From Sperchopsis tessellata (Eukaryota > Arthropoda > Insecta > Coleoptera > Hydrophilidae): 30,934 nt of DNA. The notes below the pieces were generated by a model. That model had not been told where the DNA came from. It ran no database searches and saw only the letters and a program-made list of their open reading frames with translations. Each line of letters opens with the position of its first letter. The first letter of the stretch is position 1. The stretch spans positions 1 to 30,934 of the forward strand of contig JAWQRN010000349.1 in the NCBI GenBank assembly GCA_033557685.1, given 5' to 3'. A program made the position numbers and the translations under genes. Below are positions 18,828-28,498 of this stretch, in pieces.

Positions 18828-20021
18828 AATACTAACATTAAAATAGAAGATGAAGTAAATGATGAAATCCAAAACCCCTTAACATCAATCTTGGATCGAA
18901 AATATAACACTGAAAATGAGAGTTATGAAAAATGTTCACTGAAAAGACATTCTGAAGGGACAACATGCTGTTGTGAAATTTGTCAGAAATATTTCAGTGA
19001 GAAGTTTATCTTAGAAAGACACCTAACCGTTCATAGTGGAAAGAAATCTTTTAAGTGTGAAGTTTGTCAGAAATGTTTCAGTGAAAATAGCGATTTAAAG
19101 ACACACTTACGTTCGCATTCTAAAGAGAAACGATACAGTTGTGAAATTTGTCGGAAAATGTTTAGTCGAAGTGGAAATTTGAAGATGCACTTACTTTCAC
19201 ATTCTGAAGAGAAACCATACAGTTGTGAAAAGTGCCAGAAACGTTTCAGTCAAAATGGCAATTTGAAGAAACACTTACTTCTACATTCTGGAGTAAAACC
19301 ATTTAGTTGTGAAATTTGTCAGAAATGTTTTAGTCGTAAGGGTATCTTAGATAGACACCTGACCATTCACAGTGGCACAAGAAACAAGAAATCCATTCAT
19401 ATTGGAAAGAATTCATATAAATGTGAAGTTTGTCAGAAAAGTTTTAGTGATAATTGCTATATGAAAATACACTTACGATCACATTTTAAAGAAAAACCAT
19501 ACAATTGCAAAATTTGTCAGAAAAGTTTCAGTCAAAGTAGCAATTTGAAGGTACATTTACTTTTACATTCTTCTAGTCAGAAACCATATAGTTGTGAATT
19601 GTGTCAGAAAAGTTTCAGTCAAAATGGCAATTTGAAGAAACACTTACTTTCACATTATGGAGTAAAACCATTTCATTGTGAAATTTGTCAGAAATCCTTT
19701 GCCCAACGTTACCAAGTAGGTCGCCACATGGTGAATCATACTGGAGAAAAACAACATAATTGTGAAGTTTGTCAAAAAAGTTTTGTTGCAGAAAGTGGTT
19801 TGAAGCGGCATAAATTAATTCATTCTGGAGAAAAACCATTTAGCTGTAAAATTTGCCAGAAAAGTTTTATTACAAATGGTAATTTGAAGGTGCACCTACG
19901 TGTACATTCTGGTGAGAAACCATACAGTTGTCAAATTTGTCAGAAAAATTTCACTCAAAGTAGCAACTTGAAAGAACATGTACTTACACATTTTCCAGTG
20001 AAACTATTTAACCTTGAATAA
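18828..20021 (+). CDS. Gene F, exon 2: twelve-finger C2H2 zinc finger array
   Basis: Gene F is join(17957..18088, 18828..20021), 441 aa. The exon opens N-T-N-I-K-I-E-D in phase 0 after TTTCTAG. Twelve fingers begin near residue 93. Fingers 1-4 and 5-8 are a repeated block (ILERH, ENSDLKTH, GNLK, QNGNLKKH against ILDRH, DNCYMKIH, SSNLK, QNGNLKKH); fingers 9-12 correspond to gene E's 5-8. The linker between fingers 5 and 6 is abnormally long (SGTRNKKSIHIGKNSYKC) and contains a second IHIGK-like piece, as expected at a recombination junction. A short insertion (SSSQKPY) lengthens the linker before finger 8. Probable nuclear DNA-binding factor; target unknown. Confidence 0.88.
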   Translation, partial: NTNIKIEDEVNDEIQNPLTSILDRKYNTENESYEKCSLKRHSEGTTCCCEICQKYFSEKFILERHLTVHSGKKSFKCEVCQKCFSENSDLKTHLRSHSKEKRYSCEICRKMFSRSGNLKMHLLSHSEEKPYSCEKCQKRFSQNGNLKKHLLLHSGVKPFSCEICQKCFSRKGILDRHLTIHSGTRNKKSIHIGKNSYKCEVCQKSFSDNCYMKIHLRSHFKEKPYNCKICQKSFSQSSNLKVHLLLHSSSQKPYSCELCQKSFSQNGNLKKHLLSHYGVKPFHCEICQKSFAQRYQVGRHMVNHTGEKQHNCEVCQKSFVAESGLKRHKLIHSGEKPFSCKICQKSFITNGNLKVHLRVHSGEKPYSCQICQKNFTQSSNLKEHVLTHFPVKLFNLE

Positions 20022-20049
20022 GCTAAATACTCGTAGAAGAATTAATTTT

Positions 20050-20055
20050 AATAAA
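20050..20055 (+). terminator. Polyadenylation signal of gene F
   Basis: AATAAA 28 nt after the stop codon. Gene E's matching position has lost it. Confidence 0.55.
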
Positions 20056-20756
20056 ACGATATGTAGTAGACTTCCACTGTTACAACATTGAAGGGAGCCA
20101 TAGGCTTTCTCGCAAACAAACCTACAATCAGTTAACTTGCGGGTTGAAATTAGTCTGATTAAACCCATCATATCTGAAAGAAAGTGGACCCTAGCGAAGA
20201 TATAGTTTTGGTTTTTTTAAGGAATTTTTGTTATATTCATAGACAATTTAAGAGAAACTTTTTATTTGGCACATATATAACATTAAGTTGTAATTGCACA
20301 AAAAAACTATTAAAAAAATGTTGACGGCAAATGGGTTATTTTTAGAGATGGTTACATTAACACAGCTAGATTTTTTAATAATCATATATTTTCTTAAATG
20401 GGCACAGCAGCTAAAATAATATTAAGATCTTAAATTGTTGTCTTACATTTTTCCTAATACCACCTTTTTTACGAAACCAATTCTAAACTGAATTTGGCTC
20501 CTTACTAAAACGATTATTTAAATTTTAAATATTCGATCTTAGTTGTAATAATTACTCGGCCTCGGTCAAATTCAGTAATAGATTTTCTGAATAAACATAT
20601 GTTCATTTTCTATTTCATTGAAAGAAAATGTGTTTGAAAGATAACACGTTTAATAAACTTGTGGTTATTCTGACAACTTTAATTCAATTAAATTTTTGCG
20701 GAAAATATGCAGAAAGATGTCGGTAGGAATCGGTTTGTCTGCATATGTATAATGAC
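20056..20756. other. 3' flank of gene F
   Basis: Homologous to gene E's 3' flank up to roughly 20640, with about 150 nt extra in the middle. Near 20068 is gtagacttccactg, the end-string of the hairpin repeat family. No gene is seen. Confidence 0.5.
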
Positions 20757-21112
20757 TAATGCCCCTACTCTGTACACCGCTATAAGCGCAATAACTCCAT
20801 AAACTTATATATATAGCTATAGCCGAAAAGCGATTCTGAACAACAATAGTACCATAACATATCACTATAACCTTACTGTGATGAATCAGTCTCCATTACT
20901 TTATAGTTGACGTTTATGTTTCATATTTTGGCGTAACGGCATTTTATAAAATAAAAACAAGCTACTATTATTAGCTTACAATGGATATTTTCTACATAGA
21001 TCCAAACGTACAATGTTTATTTATCTATTATTTGAGAAATATCGGGAAAGGAAAATTATTAAATTTGAAATGGTAACACCTATTTGGTATCGTTGCTTAT
21101 ATAAATCATATA

Positions 21113-21577
21113 CGTTTAGAGCGTAAGATGTTAAAAGACCGGCAAAATCCTTTCTCCGTATCTGATGTGGAATTTAAAAACAACTTCAGATAAACAAAAA
21201 TTACTGTTCGAGAAATAATTGTTGCTCTTGAAAATCATGCAAACCAGAGATTCCAAACAACAGGAATCCCTTTTCATTTGAAGGCACGTAGGCATTAAAT
21301 GAATTATTTTCTTGAAGCATATTTATGAAATGTACTTATTATTAATAGTTTAAGGTATTAAGTGCTTTACATTTCTTGACATACGAGAGTGCTACACTAT
21401 CACCCATCAAAAGCAGCATATATCATATACTCTTGGGCAGTTTTACATAACATTACCATTAAAAGTAGATTAGAGTTGGATGATGAAATTATAGAGGCAG
21501 ATGATAATGATAATAATGAAATCTGTATATACAAGAAAACTGCTAAATATGTAAATAGAATAAACAAGAATTTATAA
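21113..21577 (+). pseudogene. Harbinger transposase remnant (HARBI1-like)
   Basis: The N-terminal part reads RKMLKDRQNPFSVSDVEFK, then a stop, then REIIVALENHANQRFQ and TGIPF (21113-21290), resembling the start of HARBI1-type transposases. The C-terminal part reads VLHYHPSKAAYIIYSWAVLHN from 21389, matching the conserved HYxPxKAxxIIxxxAVLHN ending. The central catalytic DDE region is missing: only about 90 nt separate the halves where several hundred are expected. It is therefore inactive by internal deletion. Confidence 0.75.
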
Positions 21578-21649
21578 TGTATTAGTTTATTAATAAATAG
21601 TTTTGAAAATACATTTTTTTTAAATACACAAAATTATCAATTGAAATGA

Positions 21650-22580
21650 AAGTTTTCATTTTGATATTCACACTTTTCGATGTCCCACTTCAATTTCCTA
21701 TCTTCTAATTTTCATTTATATTCTTCTGCTTCGGTTCGTCTTTCCTCCAATTTTAATTTAGTCTCCTCAATTTCTGTCTTCCTTTCTTCAATTCGACATT
21801 TCCGTTCTTCCATTTTCAGTCTGCCTGCATCATCTTTGAGAAATTTTTTTGATGGTCTTATTTATTGAGTCCTACAGTTTCAGGTACCAATATACCACCA
21901 GTGAATACTACTCTCCCCCATATAGATAGTCCTCTTTCTTTCATATCATTTAACTTCACCATCGACTCCTTACTACCACCTGTCTCCATTCTGGATTCCA
22001 CAATTTTTCTCTGTTTCGCCCTTCTTCCAATCTTTAAACCTCTAATAAAAAAACAAATATAAGTGATGTGGTCAGGTATACCTACATAAAAAACGTATAG
22101 GCAAGAGGTAATATGGGTCCAATATACTTCTTGCCAACATTCAACACATTTACCAGTATAATCGGTATGCTATATATAAATACAAATATATATATGTATA
22201 TATAATGTAATACATTTTATATCAAAAAAATAGTAGGAGAAATGAACAACATTCACACTATCATTACCCTGCTTTCAATATAGAGCATTCCGATTGTACA
22301 TTATTTATACTGCCATGTTAGTAACATACTTATAATTTAACAAATGTTTACAGCATACCCGTATACATATTTTGTATAATATTCAACTGTTGATCATGTA
22401 TATTACTCACTTTCTTCTAGTCATCTACAGTTCATTGTAGTCCTCCGCCTGCCTAAACTGTTCAAATGTCTACCAAATTCTGCCACTTTTTAATAATGTA
22501 GTTATCCTTTAAAGTTGGATTTATTACTCCACTACGGAATACATAATCTGCCTCCATTAGGGCTAAATACGCGTCATACT
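21650..22580 (-). pseudogene. Harbinger Myb/SANT-like accessory protein remnant
   Basis: Read on the minus strand. At about 22440-22580: LALMEADYVFRSG, then TLKDNYIIKKWQNLVDI, resembling the N-terminal SANT/trihelix domain, followed by a stop/frame break. At about 21850-22060: RGLKIGRRAKQRK, then METGGSK, resembling the mid-region. At about 21660-21830: a Glu/Arg-rich coiled coil (KMEERKCRIEERKTEIEET) interrupted by a stop. The 22060-22440 gap may be an intron or decayed sequence. Such proteins help the transposase reach the nucleus and the DNA ends in known Harbinger elements. Confidence 0.65.
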
Positions 22581-23181
22581 ATTCTTTTGTGGTATTAATT
22601 GACCTTTTGCGTTTCCTACTTTGATTTCCGTAATGTCAAAAAAACGTGGTTAGATATAGGTTATGTCAAATTTTTTCTAACAATTCATTACTTTACGTCC
22701 AATTCCATACTAATTAATTACAAATTGAATAATATACTTACAATTGTGATGAGAAATCCATTATTATTGTTATGTGATATGAAATACAGCGGTGCAAAAT
22801 GTCATATAAGTACCAATATAAATAGAACGAAGTTAGCTGCACTATAAATAACCAACTCGCTCTTACCATAAGTCTATAAATAAATATTTATGGTGTGATA
22901 TAAGATATGGAGTTATAGAGATATATTGATTTGTACAGAATAGGGGCATAAGTTACGAAAAATATCATTATAAAACTGCTTTTGAAATTTTTATAAAATT
23001 GGCTGAACTAACCAGTCGGAAATGCAATTATTGTATTTTATGACGTTGGCTACATTGACGAAATTAACCTACCTGAGGTAATTCCTGTTTAACAAGCGTA
23101 ATTTTAACCCCTATTTATTAAAATTACATTAAATACTATAAATAAAGAGTTATTCTAAAGTAGATATCCAGTAACGTACCC

Positions 23182-23448
23182 ATGGATTCTGAATCAAAAT
23201 TGTGTTACGAAAAATGTTCTATACATTTTCATTCAGAAGACGAACTGACTTTCCACTTGAATCAAGATCACGAAAACATGGACAGTATTGAAGATATTAA
23301 ACCAGACTTTATCAAACTAGAACCTGTTATCAAGGAAGAACATTTATTGCCAAGCGAAGAATTGACAATAGAAAATCAATTATTTAAACAAGAAATTGAC
23401 TTTGAAGATAATTTCGAATTCACAGTAGGAGTAGATGAACTTGAGAAG
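23182..23448 (+). CDS. Gene G, exon 1: leader with its own atypical zinc finger
   Basis: Codes for 89 residues from MDSESKLCYE to VDELEK, ending AAG|GTATGT in phase 0. An in-frame TAG seven codons upstream supports the start. Residues 8-30 form C-x3-C-x12-H-x4-H (LCYEKC...TFHLNQDH), an atypical C2H2 finger separated from the main array by an intron. Then comes an acidic segment with FIKLEP (Lys45) and VIKEE (Lys51) SUMO-type motifs. The ATG context (cccATGG) is good. Confidence 0.82.
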
Positions 23449-24639
23449 GTATGTGGATTGATCGATTATTTCGAAAATTGCTCCTTAGTGTGGAAGCAGT
23501 TAAGAATTAACAGGTGAAAATTCATGATTGTTAAAATTGTGTGATATGCAGGACAATTTAACTCCCTTGAAGAGTGCCTTCTTGGTTTCTAGTATTCGAA
23601 CATTCGTATCCAGAAATGCACATATTAGTTAAATTGTAAATGATGTATTGCTCGTAACAAATAGTTCGTGCAATTTATGGGACACAATTTAAGATTCATG
23701 TAACATGTGATTCAACCGATGCAGAGGTCGTATGATATTTTATAAATAGACATGTCCTTAATCGGCAGCTTAATTAGAATTATTGTGATGTTCTGTATGA
23801 CTTAAATCGATTCTGTCAACAATCTGAGATTTTAGAGAGTACAGAAAAGCTGCCCAAAATTCATCTGGGGTGTCAGGCTTAAACAAAAAATGTTCATTAG
23901 TTTGATAGGTTGTACTGGACTAGTAAGGTTAATCACCTGAGCCATCATGCTATGTGCTAGTATCATATAGTAATACAAAGTGAAATACCAGATTATCTCT
24001 ATGATTGGATTCTCTTAAGAATAAAGATTCATTATATAAATATACCAATTAAATATGAGGTATTAACATTCGATGATATAGGAATATTTTGATCTAAATT
24101 TCGTGTTCCTGCTGCCAAGTATTTTGTTGAGTGCATTTTATCCCAGTTAGAATCTCCAAAAATACAAAAGTTGATCTACAATGTTTGACTTGTTATGGTA
24201 TGGATTATCTTTTTTTTTGTTGTATTGGCTTTGATGTTCATCTGACACCCAATGTTTGTAAAACATTTGTGTAGGGCCTTTGATGATAAGTATTTGTGGC
24301 AAATTTGATGGGAATTTTTAATATGTCTTAACACAACTTGAAAGCTGTGAGTTAATGGTTTTCCTGTGTATCTAACAATTATTTCGAATTTTTTTGAAGA
24401 ATTTTTTCAGATATTTTAAAAGCATATTTATTTAGGACTTAAAAAATCCATTACTTGTAGCTATATTACAATAATTTTCTGCACTTGTCTGAAATTATCT
24501 ACCAATACCAAGGCACAACGCATATTATAGTGGTTTGGAATTTTTCAAAATAAAGTGTTACCACATATGTATTTCATTATAATCCTACCTGTGTAGTCTT
24601 TGATATTTTAATAGTAATGATGCTTTTATTTATTTCCAG
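23449..24639 (+). other. Intron of gene G
   Basis: A 1191-nt phase-0 intron between AAG|GTATGT and TTATTTCCAG|AAC. AT-rich; I see no gene, repeat or transposon signature in it. Confidence 0.7.
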
Positions 24640-26160
24640 AACATCAATACGGAAGATATTTTAGATCTCCAATCTGAACCTTTCATCCATAAATTGAACA
24701 AAAAATCTGAAAATTCATATTCTGGTGAAAATGTTTGTGAAATTTGCCTGAAAAAGTTTAATAAGAGTTGTGATTTGAAAAAACATTTGCTAATACATTC
24801 CGGAGAGAAGCCATTTGTTTGTGAAATTTGTCAAAAAACATTCAATCAAAGAAGTAATTTAAAGAAACACGTAACTACACATACTAAAGAGAAATCATTT
24901 AAATGTGAAATTTGTCAGAAAATGTTCATTGAAAGTTACAGTTTAAAGAAACACCTAGTATCGCATAATGGAGAGAAACCATATAGTTGCGAAATTTGTC
25001 AGAAACGATACAGCTTTAATTCTAGTTTGAAGAACCATTTACTTTTACATTATGGAGAGAAACCACATAGTTGTGAAATCTGTCAGAAAAGTTTCAAGCT
25101 TAGTCAGAATTTAAAGAGGCACTTACTTTCACATTCTGGAGAGAAACCACACTGTTGTGAAATTTGCCAAAAAAGTTTCAGCCAAAGTGGTGATTTAAAG
25201 AAACACTTACTTGTCCATACTGGTGAGAGGTCATATACTTGTGATATTTGTCAGAAAAGTTTTGGTCGTAGTGAAAGTTTAAGTGCACACTTACTTTCAC
25301 ATTCTGAAGTAAAACCACATACTTGTAAAGTTTGTCATAAAAGTTTCTACCAAATTAGTTATTTGAATAGACATCTGCTTACACATTCTGGCAATAAACC
25401 ATATAGTTGTAAAATATGCCAAAAAAGTTTTGGTGATAAAAGTACTTTGACAAAACACCTACGTATACATTCTGGGGAGAAACCATTCAATTGTAAAATA
25501 TGTCAGAAAACTTTTCGTCAAAGTGGCGATTTGACGAAACATTTAGTTTCGCATTCTGGCCAGAAAGCAATTGCTTGTGAAGTTTGTCAGACAACATTCA
25601 CTCAGAGTGGTCATTTAAAGACGCACATGCACATTCATTCTGGAGAAAAACCATACAGTTGTGAAATCTGTCATAAAAGTTTCAGACAAAAGTCTAGCTT
25701 GACATTTCACACGTTAGTTCATTCTGGAGTGAAATCATACAGCTGTGAAATTTGTCAGAAAAAATTTAGTCGAAGTCATCACTTGCAGCAGCATTTACAG
25801 TCACATATGAAAGAGAAATCATACATTTGTGGATTTTGTCATAAAAATTTCAGTCGAAGTGATAGTTTGAAGGGACACTTACTATCACATTTAGGTGAGA
25901 AACCATTTAGTTGTGATATTTGTCGGAAAACCTTCACGCGAAGGCAACAGTTGAAGGAACACTTGTTTTCACATTCAGGGGAGAACCCTTATAAGTGTGA
26001 TATTTGCCTGAAAACATTCAGTAATAACGGCAATTTGACGAAGCATTTACTTACACATTCTGAAGAGAAACCACACAGTTGTGAATTTTGTCAGAAAAGT
26101 TATATCCGAAGAGACCACTTGATGAAGCACTTGTTGTCACATTCTGGGGAAGCGTCATAA
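24640..26160 (+). CDS. Gene G, exon 2: seventeen-finger C2H2 zinc finger array
   Basis: Gene G is join(23182..23448, 24640..26160), 595 aa, the largest in the cluster. The exon opens N-I-N-T-E-D-I-L after TTTCCAG; the in-frame TTG at 24694 is not a start. Seventeen tandem C2H2 fingers run from about residue 122 to the last few residues, with no C-terminal domain. Linkers are mostly HSGEKP with variants such as SQKAIAC (before finger 11) and MKEKSYIC (before finger 14). All fingers keep their four zinc ligands. An uninterrupted array this long could contact about 50 bp if every finger engaged, though such arrays usually use a subset. Nuclear DNA-binding is expected; target unknown. Confidence 0.9.
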   Translation, partial: NINTEDILDLQSEPFIHKLNKKSENSYSGENVCEICLKKFNKSCDLKKHLLIHSGEKPFVCEICQKTFNQRSNLKKHVTTHTKEKSFKCEICQKMFIESYSLKKHLVSHNGEKPYSCEICQKRYSFNSSLKNHLLLHYGEKPHSCEICQKSFKLSQNLKRHLLSHSGEKPHCCEICQKSFSQSGDLKKHLLVHTGERSYTCDICQKSFGRSESLSAHLLSHSEVKPHTCKVCHKSFYQISYLNRHLLTHSGNKPYSCKICQKSFGDKSTLTKHLRIHSGEKPFNCKICQKTFRQSGDLTKHLVSHSGQKAIACEVCQTTFTQSGHLKTHMHIHSGEKPYSCEICHKSFRQKSSLTFHTLVHSGVKSYSCEICQKKFSRSHHLQQHLQSHMKEKSYICGFCHKNFSRSDSLKGHLLSHLGEKPFSCDICRKTFTRRQQLKEHLFSHSGENPYKCDICLKTFSNNGNLTKHLLTHSEEKPHSCEFCQKSYIRRDHLMKHLLSHSGEAS

Positions 26161-26650
26161 AATTATATAAAATGTATATTAAATTTTGCTGATGCTTTGA
26201 TCGAATCGTCTAGTTTTATAAATAGCTTAATGATGTGTTTTCCCTAAAAATATATAATTTTTTTTTTGGTTACACCCTTTTTATCCTAAAAAACTGATAC
26301 AGGTATTTACATGTCAGTAAGTTTAATGTTTTCTCAGTTAAATCAAATAGTTTAATTACATATACAATAGTTTCCGATTTTTTAAAATAAGTATATTGTA
26401 CGCTGCAGGTAACGGGATATATATTATCAATTGAATAGTTAGTATTTTTCTTAAATCATTATAGTATTGCCAGCATTGTGAGTAATATACCTAATCCTAA
26501 TTTTCTTAAATCAGTATACTGTTGGCAGCATTGTGAATAATAGACTGGTCAATTTGACATTTACATTTAATTCAGCTGGTGTATTTTGTCACATGAAATT
26601 CTAGGAATTTGATTGCAGAAAATCCTTATTTAATACTATACGCTGTAAAT
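26161..26650 (+). other. Region between genes G and H
   Basis: 490 nt holding the 3' UTR of G (no AATAAA close to the stop; variants only) and the promoter of H. It contains the 55-nt-period direct repeat at 26446-26545. Confidence 0.5.
26446..26545 (+). repeat. Two-copy 55-nt direct repeat in the gene H promoter
   Basis: Units 26446-26490 and 26501-26545 share ttttcttaaatca, then a 'tat' stretch, then cagcattgtga and taata, with substitutions. The second unit ends about 105 nt before gene H's ATG. Confidence 0.65.
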
Positions 26651-26962
26651 ATGGAGACTAACATGTCCATTGAAATAGAAAATTCTAATTGTAAAGACAA
26701 TCTCGCTAAGAATATAATCTCAAGCTCTACATCAGACACAGAATTACATACGGATGTTTGTTTGGATGGTTTCAAATCTGAAAACGAAAACGAATTACAT
26801 TTTTCTAAAGATCATCTTCACTTAAATTTTACGGGAAAAATAGAAATTTCAAATGATATGAATCAAGAAAGTGATTTCAAATATGAGGATGTCAAAGAAG
26901 GGTATCCCATCATTGAAAAAAGTTATAAAATTGAGATAAAACATGAAAATGGTATAAGTGAG
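26651..26962 (+). CDS. Gene H, exon 1: long acidic leader with decayed finger
   Basis: Codes for 104 residues from METNMSIEIE to ENGISE, ending GAG|GTACGT in phase 0. The frame is open upstream to 26609 but this is the first ATG (context aaatATGG). It carries the SUMO-type motif IKHE (Lys97) next to YKIE. Residues 36-57 (VCLDGFKSENENELHF...KDHLH) align with gene G's leader finger but lack the second cysteine, suggesting common origin and decay. Confidence 0.78.
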
Positions 26963-27437
26963 GTACGTTGACGTTTGTTTTTTTAAATTATCGGTAGGTT
27001 CTAACAAAGTCATACTTTGCAGGTACATTACAAATTTTGTAAATGTTTTTTTCTTAACATTATGACCTTGTCTTATTCATCAGTTCATGGTGATGAGGAT
27101 TTGTAATGTACCAATAATAAACAAACTGCTTGTAAATTGTTCGTTTACTAATAAAATGCAACTGCTTTGTCACAACGAACAATCTGTCTCTAAATACATA
27201 TTAATAATAGACAAAATTAAGCAGGATTGCAATCTAGAATTAAGAAATGCAAGTATAGACATTATTCGTATGTTGTGCATTATTTAAATTTAGTAGAAAC
27301 TTATGCGTGTTGTGATGTAACAGAATTATCACAATTGAAGCACTTTACTTGCTTGTTAGTCGACTTACTAGTAGGTGAAATTTTAAGGCGGCAAAAATAA
27401 ACCTGAATAGTCTACATGCTTAATTTTCTATTTGCAG
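26963..27437 (+). other. Intron of gene H
   Basis: A 475-nt phase-0 intron between GAG|GTACGT and TATTTGCAG|GAC. A short open frame at 27087-27287 has no family resemblance and is ignored. Confidence 0.7.
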
Positions 27438-28376
27438 GACATCGTGAAAGCAAATATTTTGGATGCCTCTACTGCAATTTCTCAGAAAAATAACAGTCAG
27501 AAACACATATCATTACATCCTGAAGTGAAACCACATACTTGTAATGTTTGTCAAAAAAGTTTCAGTCGAAATAGTAATTTGAATAGACATATACGTATGC
27601 ATTCTGATGATAATTCTAATAGCTGTGAAATTTGTCTGAAAATTTTCACTGATCGTGCGACTTTAAAGAGACATTTACTTTCACATAGTGGAGAGAGACC
27701 TTACAGTTGTAAAATTTGTCAGAAAAGTTTCATGGAAAATAGTGATTTAAAGAAACACTTACGTTTACATTCAGGAGAGAAACCATACCGATGTGAAATT
27801 TGTCAAAAAAGTTTCAGTCAAACAGGAAATTTGTATAGACATATACTTTCGCATTCTAAAGAAAAACCGTATAGTTGTAAAACTTGTTTTAAAAGTTTCA
27901 GTCAACGCAGTCATTTGAAACAACACCTGCTTTGGCATTCTGGAGAAAAACCATACAGTTGTAAAATTTGTCAAAAAAGTTTCACTGTAAAATGTAATTT
28001 CAAAAGACACCTACTTGTGCATTCCGGAGATAAACTGTTCAGTTGTGACATCTGTCAGAAAAGATTCAGTCGAAAAAATTATTTGGAGACTCACCTACTT
28101 TCGCATTCTGGCGAAAACTCATACAATTGTTACAGATGTCAGCAAAGTTTTGTTCAGAGTAGTCATTTGGATAATCACTTACTTTCACATTCTGGAGACA
28201 AGCAGTACAACTGTAAAACATGTCAGAAAAGTTTCAGTAGAAGTGGTAATTTAAAGAGACACTTACTTTCACATTCTGGAGAGAAACCTTACATTTGTGA
28301 TATTTGTCAAAAAAGTTTCGCGAGAAGTAGTAATTTGAAGAGGCACTTACATTTGCACACTGAAGAGAAACATTAG
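27438..28376 (+). CDS. Gene H, exon 2: ten-finger C2H2 zinc finger array
   Basis: Gene H is join(26651..26962, 27438..28376), 416 aa. The exon opens D-I-V-K-A-N-I-L in phase 0; the in-frame TTG at 27432 lies inside the acceptor. A remnant finger without cysteines (SQKNNSQKHISLH, then PEVKP) leads into ten intact C2H2 fingers from about residue 139 to the C-terminus (ends EEKH). Helices include QTGNLYR, RSGNLKR and RSSNLKR, and linkers are mostly HSGEKPY. Finger 2 follows a non-consensus linker (SDDNSNSC). Predicted nuclear DNA-binding factor; target unknown. Confidence 0.88.
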   Translation, partial: DIVKANILDASTAISQKNNSQKHISLHPEVKPHTCNVCQKSFSRNSNLNRHIRMHSDDNSNSCEICLKIFTDRATLKRHLLSHSGERPYSCKICQKSFMENSDLKKHLRLHSGEKPYRCEICQKSFSQTGNLYRHILSHSKEKPYSCKTCFKSFSQRSHLKQHLLWHSGEKPYSCKICQKSFTVKCNFKRHLLVHSGDKLFSCDICQKRFSRKNYLETHLLSHSGENSYNCYRCQQSFVQSSHLDNHLLSHSGDKQYNCKTCQKSFSRSGNLKRHLLSHSGEKPYICDICQKSFARSSNLKRHLHLHTEEKH

Positions 28377-28492
28377 AGATTAGAAATAACTGGCAGCATA
28401 CTTTCCAATCTTGTGAGAAATGAAATATCGTTATAATCTTCATTATTAATGTTAAAGTGAAATATTGCATGAAACCCCACCAGCTATTTGCA

Positions 28493-28498
28493 AATAAA
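28493..28498 (+). terminator. Polyadenylation signal of gene H
   Basis: AATAAA about 117 nt after the stop codon, followed by a T-rich stretch. Confidence 0.55.

Larger units (their letters stand above)
20760..22948. mobile_element. PIF/Harbinger DNA transposon, 2.19 kb, inactive
   Basis: Ends are imperfect terminal inverted repeats: the left starts TGCCCCTACTCTGTACA (20760-20776), the right end read in reverse starts TGCCCCTATTCTGTACA (22932-22948), and both continue to an ATAACTCCATA block (about 20791 and 22905). The element is flanked by TAA on both sides (20757-20759 and 22949-22951), the three-base TWA duplication typical of the superfamily. Inside are two convergent broken genes, the transposase on plus and a Myb/SANT-like accessory protein on minus, which is the standard Harbinger gene pair. 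Confidence 0.85.

Noticed and set aside
22170..22215. TA-rich tract as a microsatellite of interest
   Set aside because: Simple AT-rich sequence inside the dead Harbinger element; no regular unit maintained.
24700..26150. 84-nt periodic sequence that could be read as a minisatellite
   Set aside because: The period is the 28-residue zinc finger unit, and the frame with all ligands is maintained.
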